Shown: in pieces, positions 22,106-33,750 of the stretch
Layout of the letters: the number at the start of each line of letters is the position of its first letter
How positions within the stretch are numbered: position 1 is the stretch's first letter
Assembly (NCBI GenBank): GCA_002197995.1
Contig: NGZR01000001.1
Span: 868,001-932,000, forward strand
Direction: 5' to 3'
From: Gaeumannomyces sp. JS-464
Lineage: Eukaryota; Ascomycota; Sordariomycetes; Magnaporthales; Magnaporthaceae
DNA length: 64,000 bases
Translations under genes and position numbers: made by a program
Notes under the pieces: model-generated
The model's input: the letters and a program-made list of their open reading frames with translations, nothing else
What the model was told of the DNA's origin: nothing
Database searches by the model: none

Positions 22106-22567
22106 TGTTACAATTGGGGGTTTACTTTTAAAATAAGGCATTTCGGGAGTGGATAGGATAATATCACTGGTTTAAGTATAAAGGGAACACGTAATTTAAA
22201 AGGACAATTTAATTGCTTGCCCTAAGAGATGCCTAGGAGCTAACTTAAGTTAACTAATGCAAAAGCCTTAATTAAAGCTATTTAGGATAGTAGGAAATCC
22301 TTCCTTTTTTTATAATAACTTCGTTTGCTTTACAACCTCCCTAAATATGTTAGCTATATATATAGCTAATATATCCCCGCCGGATATGTTGGCTATATCC
22401 GTAGCTAACATATCCTCGCTGGATATGTTAGCTATGTCCATAGCTAACATATTTTGCGTTAGTTACGTGGTAGGTAGTTACGTAACCAGGAGCCGGGATG
22501 GGTCGCCTTGGCCCCTCCTTTTGCCTTGGGCCGCCCCGCATCCTTCTTTAGGGACGCGGTCGTAACA
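22106..22567 (-). repeat. Chromovirus copy 2, 5' LTR
   Basis: 462 bp, TGTTAC...GTAACA, followed by the target duplication AACAC. It keeps GC-rich blocks (about 22,490-22,560) lost from the other LTR, and so is clearly less RIP-mutated. Confidence 0.95.
22344..22456. repeat. 39-bp tandem repeats, each an imperfect palindrome, in LTR
   Basis: Three units with period 39 (ATGTTAGC starts at 22,347, ATGTTGGC at 22,386, ATGTTAGC at 22,425). Within each unit GATATGTTAGCTAT is followed by its inverse ATAGCTAACATAT, so each can form a hairpin. The period is 13 codons, which keeps a chance frame open at 22,347-22,565. Degraded copies occur at 15,098-15,208 in the other LTR. Lies in U3 of the minus-strand element. 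Confidence 0.85.
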
Positions 22568-22666
22568 AACACCTCGCTAAAAGGCCCAATTAAGCCAATG
22601 CTGAAAAAATAATAACGCTATGGCATTAATTGGCAATTAAAGGACTAATTGCGGTTTAAAAAGGGG
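22568..22666. other. Short AT-rich spacer, continuation of the pre-insertion sequence
   Basis: After the AACAC target duplication this stretch continues what was 14,861 before the chromovirus inserted. It contains no gene. It ends in AAGGGG, the left copy of the repeat flanking the next element. Confidence 0.6.
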
Positions 22667-23054
22667 TATTGTTACGAGATTAAGCCCAGCACACTTATAT
22701 TTAGCTATGGATCCGCCAGTTCCCTACGAGGCCAGTAGACTTTCCCTCCTCGTGCAATAACAAATCTTTAACCTAGTACCCAGTTGCAGCGCCGTGACAA
22801 ATATAGCAAACATAGCTAAAAACCCCAGCAAAAAAAACAAATATAAAACGGGAGGATTTCCTAGCGTTTAAAGTAATTCCGATTAAAGCTCCGGCATTGG
22901 TTAATCTAAGTTAGCTTTAAGGTAACCCTTTGGGCAAACAATTAGACTATTGTTACCAAGTTTCCAAGATCCCTTAAAACACCCTGTTAAATGCACTGTT
23001 TAGCGCCTTCCCTAGGTGTCCTACCCTAGGAGCAGAAGCCTGTTTGTAACAATA
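22667..23054. mobile_element. 388-bp MITE-like or solo-LTR-like element at the AT/GC border
   Basis: Begins TATTGTTAC and ends GTAACAATA, a perfect 9-bp terminal inverted repeat. It is flanked on both sides by AAGGGG (22,661-22,666 and 23,055-23,060), which could be a 6-bp target duplication. No coding capacity. The inner TGTTAC...GTAACA also resembles LTR ends, but with those limits no target duplication exists, so a non-autonomous DNA element is slightly preferred. Composition is intermediate, with few RIP-like features. Confidence 0.5.
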
Positions 23055-26000
23055 AAGGGGCTTTTTGGCGATGGACACTTTTGGAGATCCTGCTTCCTTA
23101 GGCATCTTTTAAGGCTATAAACAGATTATCATACAATACAGAGATTCATCCCTCCAAGCCGGCATTGCCCCCTTGTTACACGGTTTTCCCGCCTCCTCTC
23201 CGCACATGGCCCAGCCAGCAACATCCAGACACGCCAGCAGCCGACATACCCCGACCGAAATCGACGGCGGTCCGGCAGAAGAGACGGCAAGAAGCAAGAA
23301 AGCGGGCGGGAGGCGCGCCCCTGCGCAGCTTCGGAACGCGCCCTTCCTGAGCGGCCACCATCTTCTTGGTTTATCATCCTCTTCCTCTCCTCTCCATCCC
23401 CCACGCCCGCAACCGCTCCGTCATCCCGCGCCCATCACCGCTCGACCAAAGCGGGCTCCCCCGGCAGCGGCACGGCCTTGGCCGTTCCGTAGCCGCCCCA
23501 GTTGTTTCTGTTTTTTTTTCGTCAGAAAATGCCGCGTGGGGTGATGTGCGTGGGAACAGAAAATACGGCCTAGCCTGGCCGCCACGGCAAATTAGACAGC
23601 CTGGCATCGCTCCTCGCGTCCGAGCCGAGGAACACGGCAGGATGCGACAGGTTAATTACAAAAGGCGTGGGGGTGTGTTCGACGGGAAAACACGGCACGA
23701 ACACGACGGGAGATGGTGGTGCTAATTACCGGATGCGACGCCCACTGCTCAGCAGCATATCTCCTATCTCCCATGGCAGGGATATGGATCGGCCGCTCCC
23801 TCTTCTTGCGCGTGTTGTGTGGTTTTTTTTTTTTTTTCTCGGCTCCAACCGTCACAACCCACACCGGGCATCCGGATCTTCCTGGACCGTTGCGTCCGCC
23901 CGCCGTCGCCTCTCTCTGACCGCGCGGTCACATTCTTGCCGCGTGTCGCTTGCAACATGCATGGGGCCCCCTCCTCCTCGCTCAACCCAGAGCGTTCCTT
24001 TTCTTTTAGCCTGTTCGGATCCGGCATGCTTGTGTAAATTGGCCGTGGGAAAAAGCAGCTGGTGGCAGACGTTTGATTTAGCCAGTTCGACGTTTTCTTG
24101 ATAGCAGGCAGGCCGGTGAGGCGTGGCGAGTTCAACGCTGGAGAGAACCGTTGCTGTCCCAGGGGTCGTCGCGCTGAGCGCCCCGTCACAGTGCGTTCGC
24201 GCTGTCCAGACAAAAAAAAAAAAAAGAAAAGAAACGCACGCCCCTCCCATTTTTTTTTCTCGTTCGTGTCAACCGCTGTCTTGCGTTGCTAGTGTTACGG
24301 GGCCGTGTTCGGCTCGCGCCGTCTGACGCGATCCCGATCTCCGTGTGCGTCTTTTTTCCACTTCTTCTTGTCGCCGTTTGCCCTCCTTCCCGCCCGCTGT
24401 GCTGTTCCGCTCACTGGTCGCGCCATGATGTGTGCTGGTGGTGCCCGCCCCTGGTTAGCTGGTGGTAGCACCCGCCTGTTCGGTGTAAGCCCAGGGCGCA
24501 CTGTGCGCTCCAAAATTCTTCACCGGTCTCACCCCCAACAAGGGGAGCCCAGGGGCCCCCCACCGACGAATGAGGAAAAGGCAGAGAGCACGAGAACAGA
24601 CAAAGCACAACGAACGAGAGCCCGATTATATTCCTATTCGCCTTGTTCAGACTCGTCTAATGTGCCAGGGTCTCGTCAGGCCAGAGCACTCAGAACTGTC
24701 AGCATACAAAACAGCAGAAACACGGCGCTTCGGTCCCGCCGCCCTGACAGCCCCTGAGACGAGAAGCCCAGCCGTCGGCGAAAAGCGAACAAGAGCCGTC
24801 AGTCATATAACCTTTTGTCGGAGACACAGTGGGAGTTAAACGGTTTACACCTTTGTCGCCGTTGATCCCTTGCAAGCTCGATAAACACCTGGGGTTGGAC
24901 AAACCTCAACAACAACCACTGCCGAACCAGACAACCAAGCGATATCCTGGACAGCCTGGCCTTTTGTGACTGCAAGATAAAAGTGCTTTTTTGTTGTGCA
25001 ATAATACGCTTGTGCTGTAAATGCTCGTCCGTGGCGTGATGCTTCGTTTTGGTGCCATGTGGTTGGTCAGCCACCAAGAGTCGACGTATTCCCAGCCTCG
25101 GTGCGCCCTGTGCCTCTGAACCACATTCTCTCGAGTGAATCTTGGCTTTTTCCTTTGCCCTTTCACTTTCACTTCTTCTCCTCTTCGCTCCTTTCCCATC
25201 TCGGATCGCCATGCGCAGGGCAAGCCGTCGTTGGGTGGTCGCCGCTTCCCCTCTTCCCCCAGGGCCACTACCCCTTTTCGTGCTCCCACCATCCACTCGT
25301 CTCCTAAATCGCCGTGAGGGACATAGAGCCACCTGTCTCGGAGCAAGCCCCAGGCACTTTGGTTTCCCTTCGCACTGGCGAAACTAGGATATAATCAAAG
25401 TTCGGCCCCCTGTCTGCTAGACCGGGCCACCGACAGACGAGCGAGTCAAAAGTGGAGTCGTGATGTCCAGGGCTTGAGAGACGAAAGGCCAGGGGCCTTG
25501 TGACGCATGGCGATCTCGCCGACGCCCGCCAAAGAAGCTCACGCTCGCCCCTGGGCCTCTTGGAGAAGGACGTCGGCACGGCTTGCGTAGGAGGTGGCTG
25601 GAGTCCGGCCGCTCGCTGAGTAGACGCCGCTGTTTTCCACCTGCCCCTTGGGACGGCCCGAGAAGCTCCGAATGATGTGTCGGCCGGGCCGTTCCTTGCG
25701 CAAAGAGAATAGGCTGGCCGGCCCTCGGCCTGGCACTGTCGGAGGTCCACCATGCCGAATTTCGGCCAGGGGTCCGGACCACCGCACTCCACACTGGTGG
25801 ACTCCTGCGTCTCCAGCCACTAATCGTGCCTCCGTTTTTGCGTTAGCACGGCTCGGCGAAATAGCGGTGTAGGAACCGAGCAGATGTTGCCTCCACCTCA
25901 CGATACTAGTGAGGCAGGGGAGACGAAGTATACCCGCGTTAGAGAGCGTGGCAGTTCTTGAGTTGGTGCTTTGTAAAGGACCGTATACTATAGTGGCATA

Positions 26001-27958
26001 TAGCCTCATGTCAAGTGTGGCCATGAGGACGCTTCGAGACCTAGGACGCTTGTCCTGGGCGATTGCAGGAGGACGAGGCAGTGTCTGATTCTTTCCCCTG
26101 GGCACTGTGATTAGCCTAGGTGCTTGTCTTGTGTTTATTCCATCGCAGAGATAGCACAATGCTATATAACGGCCCTCCTCGAACGGCTCACCGCTAGGCC
26201 TTGCGTTCTTCAGTCCGACATGCACTTGGCTAGTCCAGACAAGCTATCTGTGGCTGGGGCCGCATGAGCAGACCTGGCACAAAAAAGAGAGAGGCCCAGA
26301 GACACTTTTTCCGCTTGCAAAGACACAACGCCGGGGCTGGGATGAGATGGGGACGAACCTTGGCGGAGACGCAAGCCGTTGCCAGCCGATGCATCGCCCA
26401 TGACGTCCACGACTCTTTCTCCCCCAAATAACCCGGCCGCTCTCAACCGGCTTTGCGGGATCCAAGGCATTCTCTTTCCGTATTACCACACGCCCCTTGA
26501 CCTCCCCAAGGGCACGCCCAAGTAGCTCGAAAGGTACCGAGAAAGTCTCTGGACTTGTACCCGACATTCTCGTGGAGTGGTGGAGGACCGGCCGCAGCTA
26601 GAGGTCCTGCTGATCCCTGGTCAGGTCAATGCGGGCTGCGGGTCGTAGTGGCTGGCATCGCAAGCGCCAATAATCCTCGGCCGGCCGGGAAAGCGTGGAC
26701 AGCGCGGAGGTGCAGAAGATGGCGCTCCCCAGAACAGGGGTTAGGCGCGCTAGAGGCCGCAGAGCGGCAGCCGCCGCCAAGGATAAAAAAAAACCAATAA
26801 AGCACACAAGCTGTGATGAGCGCGCAAACAGGCTGCAGAAGACGCGGCCTCGACCTTGCCCCTCCCATGGTTGTGAGAGCAAACATCCCTGCCTGCAGCC
26901 GCCTTCTTTCTCCTCAGTTCCGCATCTTTCTCTGGCCTCCCGCACGGGTGATCGAGAGAGGCATCCGGTAGCGAGGACTGATCATCCTACCCCTCTCTGG
27001 TCTCGACTACGAGGCCCCCAGGGTTATTGCATGGCGGGCCCGTGTCGGCCAGGCGCTTGCCGTCTCTTGCCCTCTTTGTGTTGCATTCGGGCCTCCATCC
27101 TCTTCATGCCCCAATCTCGTTTGACAAAGGAATATGCAATGTATGCCACGTAGTGGTGCGAGGTTAGGCGCTGGCCCTCCCTCCTGCCGCTCGATAGACT
27201 TCTCTGGGTGTTTGCTTCTCTGCCTTTCCCGGGTGGGGCTTGGATGCATGAAGCAAGCGTTCGGTCTCTTCAATATCCGCTAGGGTGTGTGTGAGGTCGA
27301 CGTTGATCGTTCGACGGCCTGGTGGACGGCGGAGCAGATCAACTGAAGATGGTCTTCCGATAGGGCCGGTTCTGGCTGCAGCATGCACGCAGCTTGTTGA
27401 GGGCTGAGTGGCTGGCAGTTCCAATCCACGGGATTCGACCTGGTTTGTTGTTTGCTTCATTGTTCAGGCCTCCCAAGCCTCGGGCCAAAAGATCGTCCTC
27501 GACGGCATTTACCGGCCTCTCTCGGGCGCCACCACCACCTTGACCGCTCTGGCCCGGCCTCCCCAGCCAGAGTGCTTATCTCCGTGGGGGCTGGGAGGGT
27601 ATGTTGATGGAGTAACGGCTTGCTCGACTGGGCAAGCCGTGTGGTGCGTTTCTTGGGCTCTCTTGCATGGCAACGAGTGTCTCTTGTATGTTACAGAGCA
27701 TCTGCAATGCTGCTCGCCTCGAGTTTTCCGCTCTAATCGGCTGCATTCTTGGGACTCGGGCGGGGAGAGGAAGAGATGGATTCCCGGTGGTGTTGCCATA
27801 GTCATGGCGGATCATCTGCCTTGAAAGAGCGCATGGCGTTTGTAAGTCACCGGCCTTCAGTTTCGGCTACTTTCAGGGGCAGACGCAACTCGCAGAAAAC
27901 ACAGGGGCGGGGACGCAGGGATCAGAGTCACAAAGGGAACAGACACAAAGGGATTAAA

Positions 27959-27983
27959 CAGCAGCAGCAGCAGCAGCAGCAGC
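27959..27983. repeat. CAG trinucleotide repeat
   Basis: About eight CAG units, then CAA/CAC units. No supported reading frame uses it. Confidence 0.9.
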
Positions 27984-28263
27984 AACAACACACAACCAAA
28001 CCCACGCAACAAGAGCCAGACAGACTGGGGACGGCAGGGAGAGATGCCAGAGGAGGCCAAAGTCACCCGCTGAAAAATTTCCGGTGGAGTCCAACCCGTA
28101 TCCGAGGAGGCCAGATGGCCGAGGAAGGCTCGATGTGGCTCCATGGCTCTCCCCACCCACCACGGCCTCGGCTGCAGGCCATCGAGACGTAGGCGGCCCA
28201 GAACGGCCTCGGAAGCGGCAAGACCTCGGGCTCTTGCAAAGGCCCGCAAAGCGAGGGTGTGAT

Positions 28264-28265
<2 letters not shown>

Positions 28266-28295
<30 letters not shown>
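28266..28295. repeat. Poly(T) tract of 30
   Basis: Uninterrupted T run on the plus strand in GC-rich DNA. It could be the poly(A) tail of a minus-strand retroposed copy, but no recognisable source sequence or target duplication is seen. Confidence 0.9.
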
Positions 28296-29900
28296 CTTTC
28301 CTTGGACTCGGCTGGACAGGTGTGGGCGTAGACGAGCGCGTGGGTGGTGTGCGAGGTGGCATCGGGGCTTGCGGGCGTGGCCCCCTGGCTCGTCGGCGGC
28401 TAGAGGGCCCATCATTGGCCGGGGGCTCCTGGCTCTCTGGTCAGTGGGATGTGGTGATTGCTTCCGCTGTTGCCGCCAGCGGCCGGCCGCTGCAGGTCTT
28501 CTGCATCCCACCCTACCTCCCTGGCAGCCAGGACGGTACCCGAAGCTGCGCGGGGTTTAGGAATGAAAATGGGTCGCGGCGCGGGCAAGGGAGGGGGGGC
28601 TGGGGATGATGGAGGGTGGCAAAAGAGGCCATGCAGCCGCTGATTTGCTGTTTTTGCCGGCCCTGGCCTGCAGAAGAAAGTGCCACATCACCCCGCGCGC
28701 TGCGGCCGCCGCTGCGGGCTGGTCTGGCCGGCCTCCAAAGTCTTGGGCTAGGGGGAGAGAATCAGAAGGGCCTTGCAAGGGCTGGTTGGGCAGGATTTGG
28801 TCTGGCTTCGGTTGGATCGACAGGCATCAGGGTTCAAGCGTCTTTTTTTTTCCCTTCGCTCGCTCGCTCGTATCTCTCCGGGCTGTTTGTCTCTTGCAGC
28901 ACACTCGGCTGGGCATGGAAGGCAGCAGATGGGGCGAGATTAAACGCCAGCAATAAAAAAATTAATTTGCGAGGCCATCTGCGGCCACCTGCTCTCTGCA
29001 GGCGCACTCGAGCAAACAGCAGGCACGAACATGCAGCAGCAGTCACCATGGACACAGTATCAGACAGGCAGCCACGCCTTTGGCTGTTTCTGCCCGGATA
29101 TTGGTGAACTTGGCACTGTGGTAGCAGGCTGGGACAGTCGCCGCGACGGCTTATCTTCTACAGAATGCACGCAGCTTGTGTTACCGTCAGTACCATGGAA
29201 ACGAGACAGACTCTGTCACCTCGTCAGCAGGCGGCCCAGAGAGAGAAAGAGAGCCCGGACAGAAGGAACCTAACAAACACAGGAAGGAACTCGCCGTGCC
29301 CAACCCAGCCAGACAAGGAGCCTGACGGAAGGCAAGACACGCCGCCGGGCCGTCCCCAGGCAGCAAAGCGGGGTTACGAGGGAGCGAGGCTAGCCACGCG
29401 TGCATTTATTTCATTCTGCTTTTTTATGTCGGGTTGCGGATGCCGTGCGGGTGCAGGCGACAGCCAAAAACATGGGAAACCCATCAATATTCCCCAACCG
29501 GTGCCCACAAGGACATGGCATGGCAGGGCATGGGCGGGCGGGCGCCTGCTATCTGCGCCCTGTCGGACACGCACTGTATGTACCTACCTAGGTACCTATG
29601 TATGTGCGAGACGGAGAGAGGCCACGCCACTCCGAACAACATCGGCCGGGACGGGGGCGTGATCATCCTTACAGTAGCGCCCTGCCTTTCCTCCGCCGTC
29701 CTCTTGGGCCCCAACGCACGGCTCCGCTCGCCAAGCCCATGCTTTTTGTTGGTTCAACCCTCTGGCCAAGTGGGCGGCGGTGGTTGCGGAGTTGTATGTA
29801 ATTACGCTGGGCGGCTGTGTGGGCTTGGCTTGGCTGCCAGCCGCCCCCGTTCCCGATGGTTGTGATGACGGCGGCGACTACGACTATCACAAAGGATGTG

Positions 29901-32900
29901 TATTAATTAATAACAGAGACAAAAGAGGCGTGGGTTTGTAAGTTGTTTGTGCAACCCGGATCCTTGTCTAAGTCCAAAGCGTAGAAAAAAAGGGGGGGTC
30001 AGACAGAGGCTACACAGCCGAGGCAGCAGCACGCCGTGGGGCGTTCCCGGGATGTGCCATCCGCCTATTCAGCAAGGAGGCGTGAGCTATCATGCTGGAG
30101 CGGAGACGGCGGCCCTTTGGCGTACCCTCGGAATTCCCACATCGCTTCCTGATCTGCGGCCCTGGGGAGAGCGTCATTTCAGGTTGGATGCCGGAACCCT
30201 GCCCGTCTGGCGCCGCCGCGGCGCTTGTGTCTCGGCGGGATGGAGGCTTTTCTTTTTACAGCAGCAGCAGCAGCAGCTGGAGCTCTCTACAAACTCCAGC
30301 CTCCCCATCCATGGCAGAGTCCCTAGGCTTTCAACCCCCATCCTTGTGGATTAATGCAATGCCGTCCGTCCACGCTCTTCCCTATCTGCGAGAGGAGCCA
30401 CACCCCCTCGGGCTTCCCCGTCGGGCTAGGCTCGAGCAGCACACGGACAGACGATGGAGACTGATAGACGCCCGGCGGGCCACAGCCTGGCGTGCCTGTC
30501 CCTGCCGGTGGTGAGGTTTGAGGGTTATTACCGCCGCTATAGCGGCCCACAGCGGTCCCCTTCCAAGTGCTCGGCTGAGCAGGAGGACGCCATTGCCAGA
30601 AAGCGAGCCTGCCACCGTGCACCATCCGACGAAAAAGGGCCAAGACCTGGTTGCGGGTGGATGTGTCTGTATCGTGGATGGAATGCCAGCACAGCTTGCT
30701 TGCCTGCCCCTGATCTGTCCGTCTATTGAGCACTGCGGTACCTCTGTGCACAGCAAGGTTGTCGAGTCGAAACTAGAAGCTGAGAATACAATATGCCGTT
30801 GTGCAGAACCGTCGTGGCCAGGCGTAACCTTCCAGGCAACCTTGAGCATGGCGGGATTGGCTGCAGAGCAAACAGGCGCCTGTGGAAAGCCATTGAAAGT
30901 TTCGGCGGTTCTGAAACACGCCAGTCTTGAAAACAAAGTTCCATGTCAAGACGTGGTAATTAGTCGCCAGAGTCATCAAGCTAAAGCCTACATGTTGCCC
31001 GGGAAGGGCGAGTCTAATACAGCGTTGCCGCTGGTGCCCGCATCCCCGTGGCTGCCATGATCCTGCTGTGGATAAGAGGAACGGGGCGGTTTAGGGCAGG
31101 TCTACAGCGGATGGCGGCGCGCTCTGTAGCGCGCTAGTGAGCTTAACGTTGGTTTCAATGGATCCGTCGTGGACGTCAGGCCGATCCACAGGGCGTCAAG
31201 ATTCCGCATGGCAAGCTAACCGCGGCCGCTCCGTTGCAACAGACACAAGGCAAAAGAATGCAGTGCAGACGCAGACACACATACCCCCCATCTAGTTTGA
31301 TATCTTATGTTTCCAAGTGAAGGTAGCTAGTACCCAGAGAGCCATCACAGAATCCGTTCCGTGGTTGTTGGCATCTCGCCTCCCCAAAAGGGGCAGCTGG
31401 GCCGATCAGCATTCCACTCCATTTCCTTTCCGGATCTCCCGCCCAGGCAGGCTCCTCTACAGCGCAACCAGGCAAAGAATCACCTAGTCTAATTACCTAC
31501 CCTTTTTCTTGGTACGATAGCCGACGTGCCAAACCTCTAGCCAACTTCCACGTCGCGTCGAGAGCTTGCTTTGATGGGGGCATCGCAACAGACGGTCGGA
31601 GGAGTTGCCCCTGGTTGGTCCGTAGTGCAAGAGAGAGAGAAAGCCCGATCCTTCCAGCTTAGGTGGCATCAGCTGTCAATCTCGCAGATAAGCCCTCTAA
31701 ATTGGACGCTTTTGGTTGAGCCATGGTTATGAAACAGCGGCTTCTTCGCCTGCACTGCACGCCCCTCCTCCAGCCGTCTCTCTCTCTCTGTCTTCTTCAT
31801 CCACCTCTCTGCATTTCTCAACTTGCTTATTGTCTTTTGCTTTTTCCTCATTTTGTTATTCTCGATCGCCGTGAGGCTGGCTACCGGGGGCCTGGTATTA
31901 GCGCTACTACTCGCGTGTGCAAAGCGTCCCCCAACCCCGGGAGACAACTCTGCCTGGGGCTGGCTGGCTGGCGCAACAAGACAAGCCATCACAAGCCATC
32001 ACAACCATCGCAATATCACACGCCCCCCTCCCCCTCCCTGGAAAAACCATGCCTGTGCGACCGATTTCGGTCAGCCTTTTTGTGGCACACTGTGGACGAA
32101 ATCTCAGTTGATGGCAGGGGAAAGGAGCTCAGGTGTGGTCCACACAGACGAAAAAATAAAAAAAAGAGGCGGCGCTTACGATTGGACCCGCCCCGTGTTG
32201 TGCTCACTGTGCGTGCAGCGGCGCTCCAGTGCCGCTGTTCCCTTTTCGGCCGTCAGCCCTGGCTTGGTCTGGTGGTCTGCTGACCGTAGGCCGGCGCGGG
32301 CACCCGCAAAACCGTGCTTGCCCACCCAACGCCAAACTGGGGGAAGACAAAATAGCCCCGGGGCGGCGGCTTACAGGGGCTGGGGGGACACAACGACGAC
32401 AACGACCACCACCACCACCAGGATAGCACTAGCGGAAAGAGGAACAAAAGGCCCACCCACGGGCATACACACCCCCCCAAGCCGACTTTTACGAGTATCC
32501 TGGCCTGGCACTTCGGGGGTTTGTTAGTTCTGGTTGTGTGATGCTGTGGATGCGCAAATGGTGACACCGAGCAGAGGGTAGAGAAAAAAAAAAGCAGCCC
32601 ATCAAATCCAGCCTGGCGGGGCCCGTCATCGTAGCCGCACAGCACGGGCAAGCGTGCGTTGGGCGTGTGGTGTGCGCCGTCCGTTCGTCCCTGCCCCACG
32701 GCCGTGCCCCCAAGGACAGACTGGGGTCGGAGAGCCGGCCATCGCGCGTTATTTGGTGCTTCTTGTTGCCGCTTGCTGGGCCGCCGCCTGCCAAGAGCGG
32801 TGCGGCCGAAGAGAGCCAACAGTCCCAACGACAAAGCCGGCCTCTCCCCCCATGTACGCTCGTCTAGGCAGCAAGGAAGAAAGTGAGTAGACAAGAAGAC

Positions 32901-33750
32901 AAGAAGATTACGCGAAAGAGAGGGCAAGAGAGACGGCGAGTCGCCAGCATGTCATCCGTACCCTCGACGCACCCCGTCCGCTGCCGCTCGGCCGCCGGTG
33001 GGAACCTTGCTCATTTTGCTCCCTTTGCTTCTTTCTTTCGTGACGCACTTCCCCCGACGAAGCCTCCGTCCCAGGGCATAGCATTCTCTCTTTTCTCCGT
33101 GTCTCCAGCATTCAGAATATCAGCCAATTACCAAGGAAGCCCAGCGCGGCCTGTCAGGTGCGTTGCCTCCTTCTACATCACCCACCTATCCCTTTCTCTT
33201 CCCCCACACGACATCATCTTGCCATCTGTTCTCTTCTCTCACCCCAACTTTTTTTTCTCTCCCCGGTGCGGAGCGTGGCGAGTAGGCAAAAACGATCGAC
33301 AGGAATGGGGATATACAGGCCCTGCGAATGGCGGGAAAGGGTTCCGACGGACATGGACAGAGTTACAAATTGCAAGGACGGCCGGTTTGGGAAGGAACAA
33401 GGTAGATCTACATAGGTAGATACAAACCTAGGTATCCACATACGCGTATACCGAGTATGGAATACAAGTGGGTCATGCGGGATCGGCTTTCCCTCCCTCA
33501 GTCCCGAACCCGACTCTGCAGGCGACGAGAGAGCGGAAAGGGGAGGGGATGGATTCCAAGTTGAGGAAGAACCTTGCCGGGCACGTCTTGAAACCTGACG
33601 CGAGTGACCGGCCGCCTGGGCTTTTTCGGCTTTACCCGTCGCATGAAGTGAGGAGCAAGAAAAGGTCGGGGAAAAGTTGTCATTAGGTTCTAACACTACC
33701 ATCATCAGGCGGTCACCACACCAACTGCCTAGATAGGTAGATAGGTACCT
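29901..33750. other. GC-rich, apparently gene-free region with simple repeats (2)
   Basis: Contains CAG units at 30,259-30,276, a run of ACC/CAC units at about 32,396-32,420 and a degenerate AGGTA palindrome cluster at about 33,412-33,440. A 180-codon open frame at 30,518-31,060 on the plus strand has balanced composition but no recognisable domain, and I do not call it a gene. Nothing else is supported. Confidence 0.5.

Larger units (their letters stand above)
14862..22567 (-). mobile_element. Ty3/Gypsy chromovirus, copy 2: complete structure, RIP-inactivated
   Basis: Full-length element of 7,706 bp with LTRs of 461 and 462 bp (14,862-15,322 and 22,106-22,567), ends TATTAC/TGTTAC...GTAATA/GTAACA, and a perfect 5-bp target duplication AACAC (14,857-14,861 and 22,568-22,572). 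Genes read on the minus strand: gag, zinc knuckle, RT, RNase H, integrase, chromodomain. A polypurine tract abuts the inner edge of the left (3') LTR. Stops in every domain show that it cannot be autonomous. It shares its internal sequence with copy 1 but has a different LTR middle. Confidence 0.95.
23061..29900. other. GC-rich, apparently gene-free region with simple repeats (1)
   Basis: No reading frame here resembles a known family. Contents: poly(T) at 23,823-23,837, poly(A) at 24,212-24,225, a CAG run at 27,959-27,983, a 30-base poly(T) at 28,266-28,295, and TACCTAGGTA at 29,585-29,594. The longest frame (25,539-26,225, minus strand, 228 codons) is Arg/Pro/Ser-rich with no domain signature. 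The stretch 25,300-27,500 is the least repetitive and would be the first place to look for an unrecognised gene or non-coding RNA. Confidence 0.5.

Noticed and set aside
22670..23051. Solo LTR (TGTTAC...GTAACA)
   Set aside because: With these limits the 5-base flanks (GGTAT and ATAAA) differ. The longer TATTGTTAC...GTAACAATA limits give matching AAGGGG flanks.
23365..24250. Many overlapping open frames of 60-150 codons on both strands
   Set aside because: All six frames are open to a similar degree, products contain homopolymers of Phe or Lys from T/A tracts, and none has a conserved motif.
25539..26225. 228-codon minus-strand open frame
   Set aside because: No recognisable domain; a chance frame of this length is plausible in GC-rich DNA. 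Kept only as a place to check by RNA-seq.
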